Below the pieces are notes generated by a model. That model was not told the DNA's origin. It did no database searches and was given only the letters and a program-made list of their open reading frames with translations. The translations under genes were made by a program, and so were the position numbers. This document shows, one piece after another, positions 54,901 through 63,793 of a stretch of DNA of 64,000 bases. The stretch spans positions 472,684-536,683 of the forward strand of contig NZ_JAKZEU010000004.1 of NCBI RefSeq assembly GCF_024359525.1, given 5' to 3'. This DNA comes from Paracoccus albicereus (lineage in GTDB: Bacteria > Pseudomonadota > Alphaproteobacteria > Rhodobacterales > Rhodobacteraceae). Position 1 is the stretch's first letter. Each line of letters begins with the position of its first letter.

Positions 54901-55938
54901 ATGTCTCGGCGACTCTTACTTCCGATCATGGTTGCGGGCGTCATGTCGGTCAGCGCCCCTGCCCATGCGGATCCCGATCTGGGCGAGGTCGTCGGCACGA
55001 TCGCGCGGCAGCTTCTCGAGCAGCAGCAGGGCGCGCAGGAGCGGGCGCTGTGGGATGGCGTGGTCGCGAACGGCTCGGCGGCCGCCTATCGGCAGTATCT
55101 CGACACCTATCCTGAAGGCCCGAACGCCCGCACCGCACGCGAGCGTCTCGAGCGGTTGAGCGCAGGGTCGGGTGGCAGCTCGGATACGACCCCGGTCAGC
55201 GAGGCCGCGCGGGTGGAAGCGCGACTGAGCCTGACCCGTTCGGACCGGATCGCGGTGCAGCAGCGGCTGGCCGCCGACCGCTACTACACGTCGGGCATCG
55301 ACGGCGTCTTTGGTAGCGGAACTCGACGTGCCATCACCGCATGGCAGCAGACGAACGGCTATGGCCAGACGGGCTATCTGAACCGGACCCAGCTGACGGC
55401 TCTCACCGGCCGGACCGAGACGCGCCCCGATCCCGCAATACCCGCTTCCGGCGACAGCGCCACCGCGGCGGCCCGGGCCGAACTGAATCTGGGCCTGACG
55501 AGGGCCGCGCGGGTGCAGATCCAGCGCGACCTCATCTCGCTCGGCTACGATCCGAAGGGCGCGGACGGCCTCTTTGGTTCTGGAACGCGCGGAGCGATCC
55601 GCGCCTGGCAGCGCAATACCGGCCTTGCCGCCACAGGCTACATGACCACGAGGCAGATCCAGTCGCTTCGCGCCGATGCGAAGGCCCGCGGCGCGGAGAA
55701 CTCTGGCGACCGTGCGGAGGCGGTGGACGAGGACCTTCTGGGATTGACCCGCGCCGAGCGAACGGTGCTTCAGCAGCGGCTGATCGCGCTGCGCTACCTC
55801 TCGGGCGAGGCCGACGGTATCTTCGGAACGACCACCCGCCGCGCCATTGCCCGCTGGCAGGGCGACAACGGGCTGAGCGAGACGGGATACCTGACCGCCG
55901 AGCAGGTGCGGTCGCTGCGGCAACAGACCCGGATCTGA
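54901..55938 (+). CDS. Secreted protein with three peptidoglycan-binding domains
   Basis: 345 residues. The signal peptide ends near AHADP. A helical segment follows with a repeat-like motif (AAYRQYLDTYPEGPNARTAR, about 60-80), then three PG_binding_1 domains (about 105-168, 195-260 and 280-345), each with a GIDGVFGSGTRRAIxxWQ-type core and GYLxxxQ. No hydrolase or caspase domain is attached, unlike many relatives. It probably binds the cell wall in the periplasm; partner unknown. Confidence 0.87.
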   Translation: MSRRLLLPIMVAGVMSVSAPAHADPDLGEVVGTIARQLLEQQQGAQERALWDGVVANGSAAAYRQYLDTYPEGPNARTARERLERLSAGSGGSSDTTPVSEAARVEARLSLTRSDRIAVQQRLAADRYYTSGIDGVFGSGTRRAITAWQQTNGYGQTGYLNRTQLTALTGRTETRPDPAIPASGDSATAAARAELNLGLTRAARVQIQRDLISLGYDPKGADGLFGSGTRGAIRAWQRNTGLAATGYMTTRQIQSLRADAKARGAENSGDRAEAVDEDLLGLTRAERTVLQQRLIALRYLSGEADGIFGTTTRRAIARWQGDNGLSETGYLTAEQVRSLRQQTRI

Positions 55939-56430
55939 CGGTTTAGGCATAGTGTGAGGATCAAACCTCGCCCTTTTGCCTGAATGGGCTTCTTGGCGCT
56001 GTGCGCCAGCGTCCTTTTTGCAGAGCTGGCAGACATTAGCGCGACACTCCAGATGATGCGGGTCGTCAGCGCTGGGGCTGTAAGCCTATGCCCTTAAAAG
56101 CTCACGTTTACGCATATCAAACTTTGCCCGCGCGACCTCGCTGCGCCCGCCACTGACGTTAAATCCCTGGCAGCTGCACCGCGGCTTCCATGAAGGCTTG
56201 GGTTGCAGCAACGGGCCGGGCTCTCCGCCTGACCCATCAGCATTACATCTCGATGGCGTCGGAGATGGCGAGCGCATCCTCCAGCTTAACCCCTAGATAT
56301 CGAACGGTGCTATTCATCTTCATGTGCTGGCAAGCGGTTGGCACAAGGGCTGGGCAAATGCTGCGGACAAGTGGCGTCGCCTTGCGGGATAATCGCCCCC
56401 GAAAACAAGGCTGAGGACTTTGACCGAACA
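55939..56430. other. Gene-poor stretch around a recombinase relic
   Basis: 492 bases between the peptidoglycan-binding gene and the diflavin reductase. Apart from the recombinase fragment at 56243-56341 I see no supported gene. Short inverted and GC-rich pieces lie left of the relic but do not form a clear attachment site. Confidence 0.5.
56243..56341 (-). pseudogene. C-terminal relic of a tyrosine recombinase/integrase
   Basis: About 32 codons ending at 56243 read CQHMKMNSTVRYLGVKLEDA and then LAISDAIEM, the typical end of proteobacterial integrases (LGHxxxxSTVRYLGVxxEDAL, with the catalytic Tyr in VRYLG). Nothing recognisable precedes it, so the catalytic Arg and His boxes are gone. It marks an old mobile-element or genomic-island boundary. 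Confidence 0.65.
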
Positions 56431-58176
56431 TTAGTAGACGTCTCTGCAGTATCTACCGCTCTGGATAAGTGCGTCGACATAGTCAGCCGCAGCCTTGTCC
56501 GTCATCTCGCCATGCTCAGCCACCACGTCATGCAAGGCGCGATCAACGTCAGCAGCCATGCGGGCGGCATCGCCGCAGACATAGATCGCGGCCCCGCGTT
56601 CAAGCCATGCAAAAAGCTCCGCACCCTCGCGACGGATCAGGTGTTGCACATAGACCTTGTCCGCGCCTTCACGCGACCAGGCAAGCGACAGGCGTGTCAG
56701 AAGGCCCGAGTGGTGCCAGCCCTCGACCTGTTCGCGATAAAGGTAATCCCGTGCTTGTGTCCGGTCGCCGAAGAAAAGCCAGTTATCGCCCTCGGCACTT
56801 CGGGCCGAGCGTTCTTCCAGAAACGCACGGAACGGGGCGATGCCGGTTCCCGGGCCGATCATGATCAGCGGCCGGTCGGGTTCGGGCGGATGGAAATGCT
56901 GGGCGCGCTGGACGAAGACGCCGACCGTGCTGCCCGGCTGGACCCGCCCGCCCAGGAAGCTTGATGCGCAGCCCTTGCGCTCGGTCCCGTTGAGGTCATA
57001 GCGCAACTCGCCGACTGTCAGATGAACCTCGCCCGGATGGGCTTCCGGCGAGGACGAGATCGAATAGAGCCGCGATTGCAGGGGCCGCAAACCATCGATC
57101 AGCATCTGCGGCGTCAAACCGCTGACCCCAGAGCGCAGCATATCGATGATGTGACACTCGCCTTGTGTATCGGAGTTGCCCCATGCCTCGCGCGTTGCCG
57201 GTTTGACCGTGGCGAGGTCAAAGCGCGAGATAAGGGCGCTCCGCAATTTTGCCGGACCGTCTTTCAACAGCACCGTTTCGGCACCGGTGAAACCCGCGGC
57301 CTCCAGGATCGCCGCTACCTCACCGGGATCGTTGACCGGCCAAAGGCCAAGCGCATCGCCGGCACGGTAGCCGAGATCGGCGCCCCCTCCCGCCAAGGCG
57401 ATCTCGACATGATTGACGACCTTGCCCGGGCCTTCCCCGCTGAGGCGTCGCACGTCCAACACCGTGGCGGTAAAAGGCCGCGCCTTCGTGAAGGTGGGCT
57501 CAGGTTCAACCGCATCCTGTTGAGACGGCGTGGCGGCCTCACCCGCCGCATCGGCAAAGGCAGGCGCGGCGAAGACGTTGGCTCGCCAACTTTCGTAATC
57601 GTCTTCGTAGCTTACGTCACACAGGGTGGCGTCGCAAACGCGGGTCGCACCGAGCTCATCCAAACGGGTATCGATATCCTGCGCGGCACGGTTGAAGGCC
57701 GCATACGACAGATCGCCGAGGCCGCAGACGGCATAGTTCAAAGAGCCGGGCAAAGCGGGTGCATCGTCGGCCATCAGGGCGGCATGAAAACGTCTTGCGT
57801 TATCCGTCGGGTCACCCTCGCCGGTCGTCGCGGCGATGATCAGCAGATGCTCGATCCCGGCCAGATCCTTCGGTGTTACGGAATCAAGCTCGGCAATCGT
57901 CGCTGCAAAACCTTCCGCTGCGGCCCGTCTACGCAAATCCTTAGACAGCGACTCGGCGGTCCCGGTCTGCGAGCCGTACAGGATGGTCAAGGCGGTGCCG
58001 CCCGCGGTCTGTGATTTGCCACCTTGCGCCTCGGCCACGGCGGCAAGTCCCAAGAGCAAACCGTCGACGAACCGGCGCTGCGTGTCGTCGAAGGGCGCAT
58101 CCTCGGGCAACAGGCCGGTTGGCTCGGTGCTTATCGCCTTGGCGATCGCGGCAAGGGTCGGATCAGGTTTGGTCAT
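56431..58176 (-). CDS. Diflavin reductase, CysJ-like flavoprotein paired with the NirA-type reductase
   Basis: 581 residues in CysJ order: flavodoxin FMN domain (about 62-200: YGSQTGTAESLSKDL, ATTGEGDPTDNA), a linking and FAD domain (RLYSISSSPEAHPGEV), and an NADPH domain (IGPGTGIAPFRAFLEER), ending GRYCRDVY. It moves electrons from NADPH through FAD and FMN to a sirohaem reductase. The gene lies 13 bases after the NirA-type gene, so it most likely serves nitrite rather than sulfite reduction. An N-terminal 60-residue segment is unassigned. Confidence 0.88.
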   Translation of the reverse strand: MTKPDPTLAAIAKAISTEPTGLLPEDAPFDDTQRRFVDGLLLGLAAVAEAQGGKSQTAGGTALTILYGSQTGTAESLSKDLRRRAAAEGFAATIAELDSVTPKDLAGIEHLLIIAATTGEGDPTDNARRFHAALMADDAPALPGSLNYAVCGLGDLSYAAFNRAAQDIDTRLDELGATRVCDATLCDVSYEDDYESWRANVFAAPAFADAAGEAATPSQQDAVEPEPTFTKARPFTATVLDVRRLSGEGPGKVVNHVEIALAGGGADLGYRAGDALGLWPVNDPGEVAAILEAAGFTGAETVLLKDGPAKLRSALISRFDLATVKPATREAWGNSDTQGECHIIDMLRSGVSGLTPQMLIDGLRPLQSRLYSISSSPEAHPGEVHLTVGELRYDLNGTERKGCASSFLGGRVQPGSTVGVFVQRAQHFHPPEPDRPLIMIGPGTGIAPFRAFLEERSARSAEGDNWLFFGDRTQARDYLYREQVEGWHHSGLLTRLSLAWSREGADKVYVQHLIRREGAELFAWLERGAAIYVCGDAARMAADVDRALHDVVAEHGEMTDKAAADYVDALIQSGRYCRDVY

Positions 58177-58189
58177 CGCGGCAGAACTT

Positions 58190-59896
58190 TCAGGCGGCGG
58201 CAGAGGTGCGGTCCATCAGGGCGGGCAAGGCGTCATCTGGCTGGCGTCGGATGAAGGCGAGGAAGCTTTCGCTCGGATGTCTTTGAGCAAGATAGTTGGC
58301 GATCACCGTCTCGACGGTCTCGTTTAGATCGGATGCAGGGATCGGGCCGGTCAGCGGACGGGCCAGACCCTCATCCGAATCGGTGCCGCCCCCCAAAACG
58401 ACCATGTAGCCCTCGCCCCCGTCGGGCAGTGTCGCGCCCATGAGGCCGATATCGCCGATGTAATGCTGCGCACAGGAATTGGGACAGCCGGTCAGGTGGA
58501 TGTTGATCGGTTGCTCCAGCGTGAAGCGGCTTTCAAGGTGGCGCACCAGCGCGGTACCGTCCGCTTTGGTATAGGCAAGGCCGAATTTGCAGGCCCATTT
58601 GCCCGTGCACCCCACCGCGCCGGCGGCGAACGAAGTGGCCCGCGTCGGCATGCCGCCCTGCGCCAGCCCATCGCCGACCAGGGCGACGCGGTCCTCGGGA
58701 ATATGAGGCAGCACGACGTTCTGCCAGACGGTCAGGCGCAGGTCGTTCCGTCCATGGCGCAAAGCCAGCCGTCCGAGCAGGCGCATCTGATCGGGCGACA
58801 GACGCCCCATTTCCAGCGCCACACCGACATACCTGTTTCCGTCGGCCTGCGGATACGCGCCGATATGACCCTGACGGTTGATGGAAGCACGGGGCGCATC
58901 ATGGGCCGGTCCCGCATAAAACAGTGCGATCCCCTTTTCGGCCAGCTTTTCAGCGGCCTCGGCCACGAACCAGTCGACCCCGCGCGCATCCAGCAGGTAT
59001 TTCAGCCGCGCGCGCTTGCGGTTCGTCCGGTCGGCATGTTCGACGAAGACATGCAGCATCGCGACCGCGACCCGGCCTGCATCCTCGGGTCGGCACAGCA
59101 CACCCGTCTCGCGCGCGAAATCCTTGTGCCCGGTAATGCCGCCCAGGCCAATCCGGCAATAGATACTGGGTTCGAGCGGTCCGCCCGCCACGATCCGGAC
59201 AGCCTGAAAGGCAATATCGTTCGTATCGGCCACGCACGAGATGGTGCCGCCGCCGTCGAAGGAGACGTTGAACTTGCGCGGCAAACCCTGCAACTCGCGG
59301 GTGTTCAGGATATGCTCGCCCAGCATCAGCGCCTGCGGGCGCAGGTCCACCAGCTCGGCCGGGTCGAAGCCGGCAATCGGAGAGACTGTTATGTTGCGTG
59401 CCGAATCCGCGCCCGAACCATGACAGGACAATCCCGCCTCACGCAGCGCGAAATGAACGGCCAGCACATCCTGGGGCGCGATGTTGCGCAATTGAATGTT
59501 GCCACGCGTGGTCACATGCGCGAAGCCGCCCGCCAGATCCTCGGCGATGCGTGCCAGCGCGATCATCTGGTCGCCGCGAAGCTGGCAGGCGGTGATCCGC
59601 AGCCGGCACATGTATCCAGAATCCGCTGGCTCGACATTGAAAAAGCCCCAGTGTCGCAGCAGAAACTGATCCAGCCCCTCGGCGATGACGCCGCGCAAGG
59701 TCCAGTCCTCGATCGCATCCCATAGATCGCAGGGATGGATCTCGTGCTTGCGCCGCTCTTCCTTGCAGAGATCCTCGATCGGAGTACCATAGACCGTCTC
59801 TGGCGCAGCGGCGGACGGCCGGAACGCGCGATCTAGGCCGAGACGGTTGACCGTCTCGACCAGATAGGCTTGCTGCTCGGGGGTGAAGCCATCCAT
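58190..59896 (-). CDS. nirA: Sirohaem 4Fe-4S nitrite reductase, NirA type (sulfite reductase possible)
   Basis: 568 residues with two ferredoxin-like half domains (ACQLRGDQMIALARIAEDLAGGFAHVTTRGNIQLRNI) and the sirohaem-cluster cysteines Cys430, Cys436, Cys471 and Cys475 (CTGKWAC and GCPNSC, spacing Cx5C-Cx3C). The CTG..C and CPNSC forms favour assimilatory nitrite reductases of the NirA group over CysI. It reduces nitrite to ammonia in the cytoplasm. Its neighbours are a formate/nitrite channel, cyanase and a diflavin partner, which fits nitrogen assimilation. Confidence 0.85.
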   Translation of the reverse strand: MDGFTPEQQAYLVETVNRLGLDRAFRPSAAAPETVYGTPIEDLCKEERRKHEIHPCDLWDAIEDWTLRGVIAEGLDQFLLRHWGFFNVEPADSGYMCRLRITACQLRGDQMIALARIAEDLAGGFAHVTTRGNIQLRNIAPQDVLAVHFALREAGLSCHGSGADSARNITVSPIAGFDPAELVDLRPQALMLGEHILNTRELQGLPRKFNVSFDGGGTISCVADTNDIAFQAVRIVAGGPLEPSIYCRIGLGGITGHKDFARETGVLCRPEDAGRVAVAMLHVFVEHADRTNRKRARLKYLLDARGVDWFVAEAAEKLAEKGIALFYAGPAHDAPRASINRQGHIGAYPQADGNRYVGVALEMGRLSPDQMRLLGRLALRHGRNDLRLTVWQNVVLPHIPEDRVALVGDGLAQGGMPTRATSFAAGAVGCTGKWACKFGLAYTKADGTALVRHLESRFTLEQPINIHLTGCPNSCAQHYIGDIGLMGATLPDGGEGYMVVLGGGTDSDEGLARPLTGPIPASDLNETVETVIANYLAQRHPSESFLAFIRRQPDDALPALMDRTSAAA

Positions 59897-59941
59897 GATC
59901 CGTCGCTCCTTCGGCTATCGTTTTTGCTTTCGAGCGAGGGT

Positions 59942-60409
59942 TTACCAGCTGTTGTAGCCGAGGTATTTTCCCGACATCTCGACCTTCACACGGTCTCCCT
60001 TCGGGTTTTCGACGCGGCTGACGGTCATGTCGAAATCGATCGCCGACATGATGCCGTCGCCGAATTTCTCCTGGATCAGCGCCTTCAGCGTCGGGCCGTA
60101 GACGCCCACGATCTCGTAGAAGCGATAGATGCAGGGATCGGTCGGCACGGCTTGCGACCAGATCTTGGTCGGGCTTTCCACCAGCACATCCACGGCTGCG
60201 GCGGGCAGGTCCAGCAGATCGACCAGCGCCTGCGCCTTGTCTTTCGGCATGGCGTTCATGCCGACAGCGGCGGAATGGGTCCAGACCGGCGACATGCCAA
60301 TGCCTTCGGCGATCTTCTCCCAAGTCAGGCCTGCGCGCTTCTTCGCAGTCAGGATCAGGACGGTGACGTCTTCCTTGCTGAGGTTCTCGGAAACTTGCGT
60401 GTCTTTCAT
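59942..60409 (-). CDS. cynS: Cyanase (cyanate hydratase)
   Basis: 155 residues, one less than E. coli CynS. It converts cyanate and bicarbonate to ammonia and carbon dioxide. The catalytic residues fall at the same numbers as in E. coli: Arg96 and Glu99 (YRFYEIVGVYG) and Ser122. The N-terminal HTH-like domain (TWEKIAEGIGMSPVW) and C-terminal GKYLGYNSW are intact. Start ATG 60409 has GGAAGA upstream. It supplies ammonia in parallel with nitrite reduction. Confidence 0.96.
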   Translation of the reverse strand: MKDTQVSENLSKEDVTVLILTAKKRAGLTWEKIAEGIGMSPVWTHSAAVGMNAMPKDKAQALVDLLDLPAAAVDVLVESPTKIWSQAVPTDPCIYRFYEIVGVYGPTLKALIQEKFGDGIMSAIDFDMTVSRVENPKGDRVKVEMSGKYLGYNSW

Positions 60410-60446
60410 CGTCGTCTTCCTTTTTTCTATCGATTTGCGGTCGTCG

Positions 60447-62192
60447 TCAGGGCCCCGGCCATGCCAGCGCGGCGATCAAGATCAGGACAAGGATGGCAGA
60501 GACAGCCTGCCAGAAGCGGACCGGATCGCGCTCCATCAGCGGGCGATGATGTTCGGCTCGGGTGCGCGCGCTCGGTGCACGCAGCTCTGCAAGGAATTCG
60601 GACAGCGCATGGTGGCGGCGCAGCGGGTCGGGATGGACCGCGCGGCGCAAGGCGGAATCCATCCAAGGCGGCACGTGTGCGCTTGGATCTGCAGTGGCGG
60701 CGCGATAGTTCAACCGCATCGCGTCACGGCGCGACCGAACCTTCGCGGCCTCCGCGCCATAGGGCAGACGGCCGGTCAGCAGCTCATAGGCGATCGTGCC
60801 AAGAGAGTAGAGATCCGAACGCCAGCTAATAGCATCGCCGGTTAGATACTCCGGAGCGGTGTATTGGTAGGTGCCAAGCGCGGCTCCGATACCGGTGTCC
60901 GGCGAGATTTCTTCCACGCCTGCCACCCAGGTCGATCCGAAATCGATGATACGCACCGTGCCATTGCCATCGATCATGACGTTTTCCGGGCGCAGATCCT
61001 GATGCAGCATCTCGCGCCGGTGAAAGGCGCGCAGCCCATGGATGAGTTGGCCCACGATATCGCGCGTCGTCACGATGCCGGCCGGTCCGGTATCGCGCAT
61101 CCACTGTCGTAGCGAACGGCCTTCGATCCATTCCGTCGCGACATAAAGCGCTGTTCGCGGCAGCGGCGGTTCAACGGCGCGCAGCACGTGCGGGCTGCCT
61201 ATGCGCCGCGCGATCCATTCCTCCATCATGAACCGGCGCAGAGCTATGGGATCCGCTACGATCTCGGTCGAGGGAATTTTCAGTGCGACTTTCGATCCGT
61301 CTGGCGCGGCGGTGAGGAAGATGCGGCTTCGATCCGTCGCATGGATTTCCCGCAGCACGCGCAATCCGTCCACGTCCGCGCCCGGTGCAGGTGCCGCCAG
61401 CACCGGAAGATCGCCCATCTCCGTCGGCAGCGCGTCGGGTCCGGGTGCAGGCAGCGCATCAGCGCGAATGATCTGCACCGTTAGGTTGTCGTCGCTGCCC
61501 CGATCCAGGGCTGCCTTCGCAATGCGCTCTGCCGCTTGGTCAAGATCTTCCGCATTTCGGATCAGGTCCGCGGCCTCGCTTGGCTCGATCCAGTCATGCA
61601 CGCCATCCGTCGTCATGACGAAGATATCGCCCGGCGTCAGGTTCAGGCTGCGATAGTCGATTTCGATGTCGCGATCGGCTCCAAGTGCGCGGCCGAGATA
61701 ACCTTCCCTGTCCGACACGCGAATGCGATGATCGTGTGTCAACGGTTCCATCGTCGCACCGAACACGCGCCAGATGCGGCTGTCCCCCGCGTGAAACACA
61801 TGCGCGATGCGGCCTTTCAGAATCAGCAGCGCGATGGTGCAGACGTAGCCTGCCTCGCGATCGGCTACGCCTATCCGCTTTCCCTGTCCATAAAGCCACG
61901 CATTCGTTGCGGTGATCACGCGAGAGGCAGCGGTTCGGACCGTCCATGCGTCCGAGGTGCAGTAATAGTCAGACAAGATCGCCCGAGTGGCGGCCTCTGC
62001 CGCCTCGCGCGCGACCGGCGAGGTGCTGATCCCGTCAGCCATCGCGAAGGCCGCGCCCTTGTAGGTGAGGGTGCGCCCGGACGGGACGACCGCGCCTACT
62101 GCATCCTGATTGGACGGCTTGCGCCCGGCGGCCGAATAGCGGCCGACCAAGATCACCGGGCCGTCAGCAATCTGATGGGTATCTTTGGGCAA
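60447..62192 (-). CDS. Fused PP2C phosphatase and Ser/Thr protein kinase, membrane-anchored
   Basis: 581 residues. Residues 1 to about 250 are a PP2C phosphatase (NQDAVGA with Asp30, MADGIST with Asp53, HAGDSRIWR, MTTDGVHDW, GSDDNLTV). Residues about 275-545 are a Hanks-type kinase (VALKIPS, HQDLRPENVM with Asp399, IDFGSTW, YTAPEYL, SDLYSLGTIAYELLTGRLPYG). A single C-terminal membrane segment (about 562-578) ends the chain. Similar fusions are encoded next to nitrate/nitrite assimilation genes in pseudomonads. The target may be the channel or a reductase of this operon; that is inference. Confidence 0.9.
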   Translation of the reverse strand: MPKDTHQIADGPVILVGRYSAAGRKPSNQDAVGAVVPSGRTLTYKGAAFAMADGISTSPVAREAAEAATRAILSDYYCTSDAWTVRTAASRVITATNAWLYGQGKRIGVADREAGYVCTIALLILKGRIAHVFHAGDSRIWRVFGATMEPLTHDHRIRVSDREGYLGRALGADRDIEIDYRSLNLTPGDIFVMTTDGVHDWIEPSEAADLIRNAEDLDQAAERIAKAALDRGSDDNLTVQIIRADALPAPGPDALPTEMGDLPVLAAPAPGADVDGLRVLREIHATDRSRIFLTAAPDGSKVALKIPSTEIVADPIALRRFMMEEWIARRIGSPHVLRAVEPPLPRTALYVATEWIEGRSLRQWMRDTGPAGIVTTRDIVGQLIHGLRAFHRREMLHQDLRPENVMIDGNGTVRIIDFGSTWVAGVEEISPDTGIGAALGTYQYTAPEYLTGDAISWRSDLYSLGTIAYELLTGRLPYGAEAAKVRSRRDAMRLNYRAATADPSAHVPPWMDSALRRAVHPDPLRRHHALSEFLAELRAPSARTRAEHHRPLMERDPVRFWQAVSAILVLILIAALAWPGP

Positions 62193-62253
62193 CGATCGTT
62201 CCAGTCAATGCGGGGAATGCTGGCGGGCCCGGATCCAAGCGGGCCCGACGAAC

Positions 62254-63102
62254 TCACTCGGCGGCGACCACTGCGTCGTCATTTCGTTCGATGATCGCGC
62301 GGCGTGATGGCCCGGCCTTATAGTGCGTGGCGTAGAGCATCGCGCCCACGAAGGTGAGACCGCCAACAAGGTTGCCGATCACCGTCGGAATCTCGTTGAA
62401 CAGAAGATAATCGCCCCAGGTGAATTCGGCGCCCAGAATGATCCCGATCGGAAACAGGAACATGTTCACGATCGAATGTTCGAAGCCGAGGTAAAAGAAG
62501 ATCAGGATTGGCATCCACATCGCCATGATCTTACCCGAGACCGAGGTCGACATCATCGCCGCAACCACACCGGTCGAGACCATCCAGTTACACATGATCG
62601 CGCGGACGAAGAGCGTCAGCATTCCGCCTGCGCCGGCTTCCGCATAGCCGACTGTCCGGTTGTGACCGATATCCATCAGCCGCTGCCCGACATCGTTTGG
62701 TTCAAGCGTAAAGCCCATCGTGAAGGTAATCGCCATGAAGAAAGCCGTCGTCATCGCGCCGGCAAAGTTTCCGAGGAAGACAAGACCCCAGTTACGCCAA
62801 AGCCCTTGCCAGGTGACGCCCGCACGCTTGTCCAGCAGGGCGAGCGGAACCAGCGTGAACACGCCGGTCAGCAGGTCGAACCCCAGCAGATACAGGGTGC
62901 AGAAACCGACCGGAAACAGCAGCGCCCCAATAAGGAAGTTTCCGGTATTGACTGCAACCGTCACGGCGAACGCCGCGGCGAGTGCGAGAATCGCCCCCGC
63001 CATATAAGAGCGGATCAAGGTGTCCTTTGTGGACATGAAGACCTTGGCTTCGCCAGCATCGACCATCTTGGTCGCAAATTCTTGTGGTTGGATATATGAC
63101 AT
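62254..63102 (-). CDS. nirC: Formate/nitrite transporter family channel (NirC/FocA)
   Basis: 282 residues from ATG 63102 (a TTG one codon earlier is possible). Six membrane segments with the FNT pattern: GAILALAAAFAVTVAVNTGN, LLFPVGFCTLYLLGFDLLTG, WGLVFLGNFAGAMTTAFF, AIMCNWMVSTGVVAAMMS and GFEHSIVNMFLFPIGII. The central His in FEHSI is conserved. As the first gene of an operon with a nitrite reductase, nitrite import is the likely job; formate is less likely here. Confidence 0.88.
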   Translation of the reverse strand: MSYIQPQEFATKMVDAGEAKVFMSTKDTLIRSYMAGAILALAAAFAVTVAVNTGNFLIGALLFPVGFCTLYLLGFDLLTGVFTLVPLALLDKRAGVTWQGLWRNWGLVFLGNFAGAMTTAFFMAITFTMGFTLEPNDVGQRLMDIGHNRTVGYAEAGAGGMLTLFVRAIMCNWMVSTGVVAAMMSTSVSGKIMAMWMPILIFFYLGFEHSIVNMFLFPIGIILGAEFTWGDYLLFNEIPTVIGNLVGGLTFVGAMLYATHYKAGPSRRAIIERNDDAVVAAE

Positions 63103-63793
63103 CAAACAGGTCCCGTTATTAGGATCGCCCTAAGAAGAGCGAGTAAAATTGCTGAGTGTCGCATGCACCGAGGCGCGGCATGTACGATCCGCCATTTCCA
63201 ATTCCTCCCGCTACGACAATCAGGCAGACGTCAGCGCGATTTTCGCGATCAGGGCGATGTGGCGGTGCATCTACCCACGGTGATTCAGTTATCTTCCGTT
63301 TTGAGGGTCGCTAACGTTAGCGTCCTTCAACAAATCGATCAGACCGTCGGGCGAATCCATGCAAACAGGTCAGGTTCACCGCAGAAACCGAATTGTCTCG
63401 AAAATTTGTGCACGAAAGCGAGAAATTGCACTAATTGTTCGCAGGCCCCGCAACGCTGAGCGTCCCGTTTAGACGGACGACACGGACGCTGTCTCACGTG
63501 CGAACATCGCGACACGCCTCGAACCCCCCTGCCCCGAACACGGCATGTACGAGATCTGAACATACTGCCAGCTGTGTCGGAAACTACCCAGGCATGACGC
63601 TGTATGTAGATGGCAGCGATATCGACTCGGCACCCTAACGATGGCTGCTCCGATGTGCGAGCAACGCTAAGGACCGCTTAATGGGATGCGCTGCAACGAT
63701 CGATCGAACGGCAAACGGCAGCACAGGGCCGGCTACGCTCGGATTAAGCGCGATGGCGACATACGCAAGTGGCGGGGCCTAGGCGGGCGCAGC
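63103..63793. promoter_or_regulatory. Long intergenic region upstream of nirC
   Basis: About 690 bases with no supported gene on either strand; the open frames lack family signatures and ribosome sites. The nirC promoter and leader should lie near 63103-63250. The segment 63420-63790 is unassigned and could hold degraded sequence. Confidence 0.4.

Noticed and set aside
56086..56242. Possible attachment site next to the integrase relic
   Set aside because: No direct repeat or tRNA end could be seen within the window to support it.
58190..59896. Assignment as assimilatory sulfite reductase CysI because of the CysJ-like neighbour
   Set aside because: Motifs CTGKWAC and GCPNSC and the nitrite channel and cyanase context favour NirA; kept only as the alternative.
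63163..63638. Several short open frames upstream of nirC
   Set aside because: No ribosome sites, no recognisable motifs and mutual overlap on both strands; not supported as genes.
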